From Mnemiopsis leidyi (taxonomy: Eukaryota; Ctenophora; Tentaculata; Lobata; Bolinopsidae): a stretch of DNA of 20,401 nt. The stretch is taken from assembly GCA_000226015.1 (NCBI GenBank), contig JH155938.1, positions 137,457-157,857 on the forward strand, in the 5' to 3' direction. Within the stretch, counting starts at the first letter, position 1. Each line of letters opens with the position of its first letter. Positions 11,379 through 20,401 of the stretch are shown piece after piece. The notes under the pieces are model-generated. The model saw nothing but the letters and a program-made list of their open reading frames with translations, did not search any database and was not told where the DNA came from. The position numbers and the translations under genes are program-made.

Positions 11379-13074
11379 ACAGTTCGGGCAGGTTGTGACA
11401 TGTTTGTAACGTGACGGACTGAAAATCATTACGTAATTAACTTGAAAATTAACACAAAATTAATCTGGAGGTCTGAATAGAGTTAATCGGAATGAGAATA
11501 CAAAACGTTTAATCATGCAGAAAATGCTGAATGTTTAGTTTATTGGGGCTGGGTCGCTACAAAGCAACAAAAAACAAGTATATAACATATGCGCATGTAC
11601 ATCATATAATCGCAACGGATTCAAGCATCACAACAAAATAAAACCATAGCAGGGAGTACAAGCAATACATAAATGGATGACATAAAGATAGGAGCAGGGC
11701 CCACTCATATGTAATGGTGAAGCGATAATGGGCATAGCCAGAGAGATGAGAGAAAGAGAGACAAGACATGCTTGCTACAAGCTGGACTTATATCGGGCAT
11801 GGTAATACTGGCATCATGTACTTGCGTGGGAATCTTCAATCTCTAGCCGGTGCTTTCTCAGATATCCACCAATCGGAGGTTGAGATTAGCTGCCACGTGA
11901 TCAACAATATTCAATTCATAAATATTGTGGGATACATGATACAAATGAAGAAATAGTTCTCTGTCATGATAGGATGCTGGATGAATCATCTCAGAGAGAT
12001 CAATCTTAAAGACGATACACGATTTAAACAAGACAAAGGATATTGAAAAGTCATCCAAGAGTAGCAAACTTAACTGTCCAGCTGTTATGAATAGATAAGC
12101 ACAAGATATCATGTGAGTTCGGTTAAGAAAACAATTAACAATTACAATTACAAAACAATTACAAAAGATACAAAATCTGGAAGAAAAACGCTGAGGTAAA
12201 CTGTTTGGGAGAGCAAGACGACGGGGAGAGCGGGGAAAGTGATATTGCAAGGCAAGCAGTACAGTGGAGACCAGGAAGTACAGAAAAAACTCTCAAACTG
12301 CACCTACCACAATCACATGGGGCCTTATAGTACATCACAAACGAGCTAACGTGCGCTTCCAGAAACTTCTAAACTCAAGGATGCTGACAGACTCGTAAAC
12401 CTCCAATTTTTGGACGGAGCTTGCCAAAATTCTAACACAGAATCCAGCTTGAAAATACAAAAATGTCAGGAATGATTTCACAAAAAAAGATATTTCATGA
12501 GAGATAAAGCGCCATGGCAGGTCTCATGACACTTTGGTACCAGGAACTGCACGTTTTGTATTCTCAGCAACAAACCCTCCCCCAACAACTCAGGGGCTGA
12601 AGGAGTTGAACTGAATATAATATGTACACGCATATAATATGTCGAGTACATTACTTGTAGCTTAAACCGGAAGAAGTGCCACGTGAGCAAACACGTGACT
12701 AAAACAGTGTTAAACAAAGAATAGGGGACTAAACCTGCACCTTAAAAGACAGCTCCACAATTGAGGGCATAACATGTTGAAACAGTCAGTCGGATAAGAA
12801 GCAATAATTAAACTTGACAGAAAAGTATCACGTTGGAGTAGCAGTAGAAGCGCAGGACAAGAAGAACAACTTTAAACTCACACAGAAGCTCCCAGCAACA
12901 AAGCAGAGACCAAACCGAGCAGCTGTCCAATTAAACCGTGCCCCAATAAGACCCGGCAACAACATCACACCACACTTTCATAATTAGACGGACTGCGCTT
13001 CATGCGGACTCGGACAGACTGGCAGCTGGTATAGGGCAGCCTAAAAACCGGGCTTGACAGTGGTTCTCTTCCAG
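11379..13074. other. Gene-poor stretch with paired CACGTG sites
   Basis: No supported gene. CACGTG occurs at 11894, and as a close pair at 12680 and 12692 with the same 12-bp spacing seen at 11217 and 11229. A 130-codon minus-strand frame at 11858-12250 is hydrophobic in the way AT-rich chance frames are and shows no family motif. Confidence 0.45.
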
Positions 13075-13139
13075 GTTTAGACGTGGAGAGCTCTGGTTGG
13101 ACACCCGAGCTGGATCTTGAGAAACTGAGAAAGTTCTAA
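13075..13139 (+). other. Possible isolated terminal coding exon
   Basis: A good acceptor (TTCTCTTCCAG, ending at 13074) with a branch-point-like CTTGAC upstream is followed by one open frame. That frame begins after a split codon and encodes VESSGWTPELDLEKLRKF before TAA at 13137-13139. The segment is hydrophilic and protein-like in composition, but only 65 nt long. It would need an upstream exon donating one base. I could not identify such an exon or a family, so this stays a weak candidate. Confidence 0.15.
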
Positions 13140-14327
13140 TTTGCTGCTACGAGCCATTGGTCTTTGTGTTTGGTGAGGGGTTTAAGCAAGGTGATGTCAA
13201 ACGCTTTCGATGGGCCGAGAAATGGTAAAATTATTGCGTCACGTAGCAACGGCTGTGAAATCTTGCTAAAATCGGAGTTTATGAATGGGTTTATAGACGG
13301 CTTTGAGCAGTGGCACCGTGCTAGCCTACCTGAAAAGTGCAAGGACCGGTCCTTCAGAGCAGCTTATATATCATGCTCCAGAATCTCATCCATCAGACGG
13401 GAATGACCTAATCGTGTATCATACTTTCAGTCCAGCCAGTACAACGGGGAGCAAAATTAAGGAGGCATGTCTTGGAACGGATACTCCAATAGAACTATCA
13501 GTTAAAGTATCGACTGTCAATCAGGAAGGAGCGGACATGCTTTACTTCAGAGAACGTTATGAGTCTACTAGTGGCCACTGTATCGATTAGGGGACGAGTC
13601 ATTGGACCTAAGACTTGGATGAAGTCATGGATGTAGGCTGGAATAGAGATGCTTGTCGGACCTTTCGGATACTAAAATCAGTTTAATACTCAATTAAACA
13701 ATTTGGGATCAATCTCTTTAGACAGTCAATCGAAAAGGTGATGTTAATTTGTTGATGACACTATGACAGGATGGCATTTAGGAGACTACTAGAACAGAAG
13801 AAAAGCAAGTGCAGCAACCCAATCAAATAGTTGGTGTCTCTTGAATAGTTGAATTGAGACAAATGCATCCAAGACCCAAGTGGGAAATCTTACTTCTCAG
13901 AAGGAAGGAGAAACAACGGTATTACGTTGAAAGGAATTTGTATGAGCCACATCACCAAAATATTTAGAATAAGGTCAAGATCTCAAAACCACAAAATTTC
14001 GCCGGAAGCAGTTTGTGAAGATTCAAATTCAATGCAACGATTTGAATACACCGTTCTACAATTAGAAACACGTCACACGATCAATAAACCATTACCGTTT
14101 CAATGATCTCGAAGTATTCAACCGAAATCGCAAAACAAAAACTTACATCAAAAGGTCCGCAAGTTTGGCCTGAGCCCTGGAATCTTATCAGCGGAAAACC
14201 AGACACAAGATTGCGCTACTAAACCACAGAGCAACACTCAATACGCGGGGGAGTAGACTTCCAGGGAAATTAGTACCGGGAATGGGGGTGTGTGAGTCCA
14301 TGCTCGCACCACATTTGGGTACGTGCT
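13140..14327. other. Intergenic sequence without recognised feature
   Basis: Overlapping plus-strand open frames of 80 to 95 codons lie at 13164-13590. They have balanced composition but no recognisable motif and no clear splice context, and several such frames are expected by chance in 20 kb. Nothing else was recognised. Confidence 0.45.
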
Positions 14328-14418
14328 TACGTGTAATCGTACTCATCGCGTGCGACAAAACCTAACACGACGTACGTGTAATCGTACTCTAATCGCGTGC
14401 AACAAAACCTAACACGAC
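14328..14418. repeat. 45-bp tandem duplication, two copies
   Basis: Unit one is 14328-14372 (45 nt) and unit two is 14373-14418 (46 nt). Both start TACGTGTAATCGTACT and end with AACCTAACACGAC. They differ by a 2-nt insertion (CATCG versus CTAATCG) and one substitution (GCGAC versus GCAAC). The unit is CpG-rich compared with its surroundings. The repeats may be a recent local duplication. No coding role is seen. Confidence 0.85.
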
Positions 14419-17400
14419 AAAAAGTACGTAGAAATATTTTGAGAGGAGGAAGAAAAATTCGAAATATCCGCCGTTATCTCATCCTGACACAGTTATATTT
14501 ATATACACGCCACACTGCCTCACGGGAGGAAACCGTCACCCAGGCGACGCCAAAAAACTTGTCACGAAAATATTCGGCTCACTTTGGGTCATTAGGTATT
14601 CAGTTCAGGTACTGAGGAGGCAGGGTTTGCAGTAGAGCAGGCACGTGATATCGCTAGTATTGGATTAGCAACCAAATCGCCGTAAATTAGGGACAAATTC
14701 ACTCCTATTGGTAACCGATCGGGAAGTCATATCTTGAGCAGTGATATTGGCGTTATTGCCGAGAGACTGAATTATATTATAAAAAGAGTAAGGACACTTG
14801 GACCCTGATAAGAGGCATTAGGAGAACGTCCTGAGATGTGGGGGCTGAGTTGATTATAAAGTCGCAGTAAGCCGTAAGCTCCCCAATAAACAAGTGCTGA
14901 GTAGTACCTAGCACCGGAGCAGCTTGCAGTTACTGATAACACGACACTGGTCTCATATTTTCAGGAAAAATGTCCGGTGTGACAGAATTTGACTGTAATT
15001 TTTCAATCAGGCTCAGCGGGTGATTGGGTTAATGACTCATGAAGGCAATAGATTTGAAAATAGGGTACAATTAGAGGGTTTGGCACCCAATTAGGGATTT
15101 AACACTAAGAAGATTTCCAAGGATGCTAGACGGTCACCATTTTTCGGATTGGCAACTTAAATCATACTCCTAAATAAGACAAACGGCACTCTTTTAAGAT
15201 GTCTGTGGAACAAAGTTTACAGTTCATGTTAGACAGTTCCGGATCAATTGACCGATTGAAAGCGTTTGATCAATAAAACCAGGCCTATTAAATTAGAATG
15301 ATCATGATTGATGGTGCACTTGTAATGGTACCAGCTAGTGCCAAGGTCTTCATTGACCCTACTGCCTGACGATAGAATAGGGTAACAGAGAATGCTTAAA
15401 GGGCTATTAGGGCATTGATAGGGCAACATTTGTGGGAAAAACGAGTTGCTGCGACTCGAAACAACATTAACTTATTTTGAAACTAAGAGAATCTAAATTC
15501 TGCAACAAATTAAAGACTGTCCTTTAAAGTTTCAAATGAAAAGTTATGCTGTTATGCTTTTAAAATTCCCACGATGCACTGAGTCGAGTTATTGGGCATA
15601 AAAGATGCGCATATGTGACAGCTAATGCCTGACACTAAAGTTAGCCCCATCTCATGGAAACAAGGACCGTGGTAAGTTGCTAGAGTCTAGGAATGAACAC
15701 TGGAATTCAAATTTAAAGGCGAGATTAATGGGACATGCTGTAAACCAGACTGCAATACCTAGGAATTATCGAGAAAGGCAATGCAACGTGGTCAACACTT
15801 ATTTTGGGCAGGCCATTGGATCAGATTGGCTGCTGAGCACTCCATCATGTTCTGGTTGGCTGTGCAAATTGAGAAATTGAAGGTTCAGACAGAACACGAA
15901 ACGTATGCTAAAGTAAATAAAGTTGAGCGTGAAAGTTAAGGGTTGAATTTATGAAAATGATAAAACATGTGAGCATTGAACAAGTCACACTTAAAAAGAC
16001 TGGGTCGGTAATTATATTAATTCTAGACAAGACAATGGTTGTCTAATGGAAAAAATTTGACGAATCAACCAAGATTAACATTTATCACCGAAAATTATTG
16101 AGGGAAAAATACGGGCAAATGACCGAGTTCTAAGGAGAGAATGAGCTTTGTTTATTCCCATGATCATCAACTTTAAAACCGTGAGAGTCTCTCGTGAGAG
16201 AAGTTGCCGAATTATTACTTCAATTAATGTCCAAGCGGCAATTCTACCGAGGAGCACCCTAGCAGGACTAGTGGAAGTGTGGTACGAAAAGTAGCTGAAT
16301 CGCTATTTTGACAAATTGTAACCACCTCCTCTACTTGACCCGAATAGGGGGCACGCCGGAGCTTGGCACTAAACTACAGTCCAGATACTTAAATCCAATT
16401 AGATCAACGGTACTGATCTTGGGGCTTATCCCAATAAATTCTTACAAAGCTCTGTCATGGTTACTAATAGTAATACTAAACTCCCATACAAAAGTACTTT
16501 GACTGGCATGGTACTGACGTGCATGGAAGTTTACTTGCACACGAAACGGGTGGCTTGGAAAGATTACCTCCAAAGTTTTGATAGTCAGTCAGGTTCCTAA
16601 ACTTGTCATGTCATGGCTGACCGGAAAGGGGACACAAGGGTTCAGAAATCTGGGCACTTGACAACGGTATTACGGTCTAGAAAACTTCGTCTCCGATTGT
16701 TTGGTCATTGTCCATTAGCTGACCACAACAGATTGAATATCAATTCATGATAGGACCTTAGCCGGTCTCAATTTTCGTGTTTGAGATAACGACCTCTGAG
16801 ATCTGGATAATAAGCTGCAGAAATCGGCGACGAGCCCGTTACTTTGTGCTGATCAATAGCTTTTCAGTCTCGTCTCGACTGTCTAACTCCAAATTTGTTG
16901 TCATGGATCCATTGAATATTGTCATTTTCAGCGCAAAAATTTGGACCCTTCAGTCTACAACAAATTGAAAATGAAAATCAATACATCAAAAAATCCTCGC
17001 GGTCGAAAATAGCTGACCCCAATACACCTGAACTGCAACCACCGTTAGGAAAAAGAAGGGTAGTTTTTAGTGCCCCTTTTTAGTACCCTAAAGTATCTTA
17101 AACACTGTATCAAACCATGGCAGCAAGGCCAGTACATAAAACGGTGCGGTGATTTCATCTTGGCGATGTGATCACCGGTACTGGCGACGTGCCAGGTCAA
17201 CTTCATCATCTCAGAATGACACATATTGCATGGATACAATCGGTTTAAGGGGCGTTGTGAGTTTATTCTTTTAGACTGGCAGTCACAGAGTACGTTGAAG
17301 AAAGTATAATCTACGTCAAAAAGGAAAAATAAGATAACAAACGGTTGTTGTACAGTAATATGAATATGCCATGATTAAATTTGGTAAAAATACACATTTC

Positions 17401-17750
17401 CGGCGATGTTTGGTCAGATGATGGAAACAAGGCGTGTCAGTAAGTCGAACTGTCAGACTATGTACAAATATCAGCCAGGTGAGCTGCTGGGCACTCAGTG
17501 TTTGTTCGTTAAAAAATATTAAAAAGTAATGACGCCTCAGCAATGTCAGATAATGCCAAATCAAAGAAAAAATACATATGATAAAAACAAGAATTACGAT
17601 CGCTTGTTTATGACAGCGGCCGCTTATTTTCCGTCAAACAGCAGTTTCAAGTGATACATTTAGTACAGCTTTTATTAGAGCTGTGTTACAGAATAATGTT
17701 AAGAGTAACATTTACAGTGTAGAGTAACAACTAACAACATTATTTGCATC
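14419..17750. other. Gene-poor stretch
   Basis: No supported gene, RNA gene or transposon. There is one CACGTG at 14642. A donor-like CGTG|GTAAGT occurs at 15670 behind a six-codon ATG frame, with no partner exon seen. Open frames are all near 60-80 codons and look random. Confidence 0.45.
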
Positions 17751-17780
17751 AATCAAGTTTAAATTAATCAAGTTTAAATA
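17751..17780. repeat. 15-bp tandem duplication
   Basis: AATCAAGTTTAAATT at 17751-17765 is repeated as AATCAAGTTTAAATA at 17766-17780, in a very AT-rich neighbourhood. Two copies, one mismatch at the last base. Confidence 0.8.
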
Positions 17781-20096
17781 TAATATATTACTAATGCTTG
17801 GCAGCTGGTTGGGTATATAAATGCTGAGACATCGAATAAGTGGAAAAGTTTGAGCAGCACCACCAAGAAAATCAGGAGATTTATATAAGTGACTGGTGCA
17901 GCAGTTTTATTGATATTTCCCGGTGTTCAAATTTGTTATCTTTCAGCTGAAACCGACATGGCAAGCCGTTAAAACATTAGCGATAAGTCCCACATAGACC
18001 CCATATAGAATCGGCCTGTCTTGAAACTCTTTAAATTTCAGAGATTATTCAACTGTGGAATCTGAGGGACAGCTTTTCGGCCAATATTGTTTTCAAGTTT
18101 CGAATAGTGGAGCATGTGTTTTTCTCTTATCAGTTCAGCCGGGGTGGACAACTAGTACCAGCTATTTTAACAATTGCAGCTGTTACTTGCACGTGAGCAG
18201 CGAAGTTATCGACTAACGAGCGAATACAGAAAATTTAATTTCTTAGACTCCTGAAGGACATGGATGTCCTCAATTTTACATTACAGAAAAAACATCTGAA
18301 AATTTGTATTGGTAAATGTTGAAGCGCATGTCCCTAGTTAAATCAGCAATCTAAATCTCAGGGTCTGAGAAACAAACTCACACAAACAACACACGGTGTA
18401 CATGATACATAGAACAGACACGAGAAATCATTCGATGTAAAGTAGGAAAAGATATGCCTCAAGTTTCAAACAGTACATACAGAAATAACTTTCTACGTGT
18501 TGAGACATATTGTGTCAAAGTTAGCGGGGCAGTGTCCAACAAACACTGACAAATATTTAAAATGTCGGCATTTTGGCTGCATGAAATGATTTGAACTGTA
18601 CCTACGTGATTGGATTGAAATAACCCGACACGATTATTGAAGCTTGGAAGTGTCAGTTTTAACGCCGTGCCGGGGCGATGACTGATGGGCATGTTACATG
18701 TAACTTAAAGTTATTAAATATCAATTATTATAATCAGTGCTCTTTGAAATACAGATTAAATAACTCTACCGGCTTCATAAATTGACTAGGCGACATTGTC
18801 GACTTATATGTATTTATTACAAAACGAATTCGTCTTAGCTAAGCTAGTAAGTTAAAGTTCATTGCGAAGAAATAACAAATTGTCGAAATAGTAAAGAAGG
18901 TTCGAGCTAAAGTTAGAACATGAGACGCTATGACTTTTTAAGGTATAAATAAGTTAAAAAAGCATCCTCATGGGTCGCAAACTGTAGAGTGTACTTGCAA
19001 AACTGCAAAAAAAAGTTGACCATTTGACCACAACGAATTAGAATTAAAAGCAGCAATCGTGCCCAGGCGACACAGTTGCAACTCAACCGGAGGTCAGAGA
19101 AATCATGCACGCACACACAATTGAAAAGTATCGGCCCATTGAAGTGTAAAATAAAATTAGGAAGATCGCAGTATCGCCATGGTCTGTGATTTAAATGGCA
19201 GCACATCACACGCAACAAAACCAAAGTGTGGAGCGCAATGAGCAGGTCATTGGCGTGCTAGCCCTTAGTTCATTGTCACGGAAAAACAACCTCAAAGCAT
19301 TCCCCTTTGTCCGACAGGATAAGGGCAGAGAAGTGCATTCTAACGTAACACGTGATGCGCTACTTTTTGAGTTGATGTGAAGAGGCGGGGCTAAAAATAG
19401 ATATTAGACCCTGGTGAAGCCACAAGATTCGCACGTATGCACCAGTTCAGCTCACGGTCCGTTTGAAACAGCGCTGAGCAGCAAGCATAGGGAATCTAAG
19501 AATAGAATCCCCGAAAGAGCCCGAAATAGATTACCTTTTTTCCGTTTTTGACCACGAAAAGACGATACGAACATCTGGTAGGGACATGCTAGTAGACTTG
19601 GATACATATACGCCGCACGTACGAGCCCGCGAATCTCATTCATCCTCTCATTTACAACAGAAAGCTTACCCACTCACACTCACAGAACATAATATTTACG
19701 CGATCATGCAAAACTCACGTGCTAATAACATAGGTAAACGTGCAGATACAAACAAGGGTAAATATACATGAGGCACATATAATATATAGTTTTACCAAGA
19801 ACTACAATGTTCCTTCAAAACAGAGAACTACTAGAACACAGAGAACCACAACATCACCGAGAACGGCTATAGTACAACAAAAAGACACAGTACATTAAGT
19901 GTGGAGTAAAGTGGTGGAGGCCTCGACACGCACATCAAGCGGGCAACAGATGTGAAGAAGAGATGGAGGTAGGGGCGTGATTTAACTAGAATGGAATGTT
20001 GGTACAGCATTCTAATTGCTATATTGAATATTTACAGCCAGTGATACATGTCTTCTATTCAGCTATATGTCTATGGGTAAAGCTGGTGGACATTTC
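17781..20096. other. Gene-poor stretch
   Basis: No supported gene. CACGTG sites occur at 18190, 19349 and 19716. A 10-bp perfect palindrome CTTAGCTAAG lies near 18833 and a short inverted repeat AGGACAT/ATGTCCT near 18256. None marks a known element. A 98-codon minus-strand frame at 18928-19224 has no family motif. Confidence 0.45.
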
Positions 20097-20128
20097 TACG
20101 TCAAATAGAATACGTCAAATAGAATACG
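20097..20128. repeat. 14-bp tandem repeat, just over two copies
   Basis: TACGTCAAATAGAA at 20097-20110 is repeated exactly at 20111-20124, followed by a partial third copy (TACG). It is a short, recent-looking local duplication. Confidence 0.8.
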
Positions 20129-20401
20129 TAGATGGGATTATTTCTAGAAAGATCAGGCTGCACGGTACACGGTACTAGTATAAAAATTACCAAAAACCAA
20201 TAAATTGGTTGCTCCCTTTGACCGGGGAGAGTCTTTTGGCTGTTTTCTCTAAAAATAATGTGATATTCCGTTTTAGCCCGGGGTAACAACTAACCTTCAC
20301 TCCGTCAACTCGGTCGCTTGCTTTTGAGTTTTTTATGGCATGGCTACGCCTACGTGGATTTATTGCCTTGCGTTGCGGCCCATTTTCAATTTTCGAATTA
20401 A

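Noticed and set aside
11858..12250. Hydrophobic 130-codon minus-strand frame, possible membrane protein
   Set aside because: The hydrophobicity follows from AT-rich antisense codons. No regular transmembrane spacing or homology recognised.
13303..13590. 95-codon plus-strand frame with protein-like composition
   Set aside because: No recognisable domain and no splice signals at its ends. Several frames of this length are expected by chance.

Overview
This is eukaryotic, most likely invertebrate metazoan, nuclear DNA. The evidence is one multi-exon gene with clean GT-AG introns, a long (TG)n microsatellite, AT-leaning composition and about 16 kb with no compact coding. There are no operons or bacterial-type genes. 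The sequence alone does not fix the phylum. The four coding introns are short (139-158 nt), which fits a fairly compact invertebrate gene.

Layout: (1) 1-272 is an interrupted (TG)n tract that runs off the left edge. (2) 273-1936 is the 3' flank of the gene and holds no recognisable gene. (3) 1937-3738 on the minus strand is the only gene I can support: five coding exons joined into a 396-residue protein of unknown function, plus the start of a 5' untranslated stretch behind a further splice acceptor. The protein looks disordered. It has an N-terminal Cys/His-rich patch, a Pro-rich linker, a duplicated (T)LPD[R/K]LFR motif around an acidic run, a Lys-rich patch and a Ser/Tyr-rich tail. (4) 3739-5470 is upstream sequence with one TATA-like site. 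(5) 5479-6298 is dense in CACGTG palindromes and CCAAT pentamers and may be a regulatory module. (6) 7537-7658 is an almost perfect foldback with 59- and 62-nt arms and a 1-nt centre, with a CACGTG in each arm. (7) 8171-8582 carries an E-box, inverted CCAAT, GC box, TATA box and, further down, a consensus splice donor, so it may be the promoter and first exon of an unseen plus-strand gene. (8) 8583-20401 is gene-poor. It contains a possible isolated terminal exon (13075-13139), small tandem repeats and more CACGTG sites, but no transposon protein, tRNA or rRNA that I can recognise.

The two most unusual signals are the window-wide excess of CACGTG (24 copies by eye, roughly 3 expected from composition, none in the coding exons) and the foldback at 7.6 kb. 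The minus-strand gene is a candidate undescribed protein family, but no function can be assigned from sequence alone.
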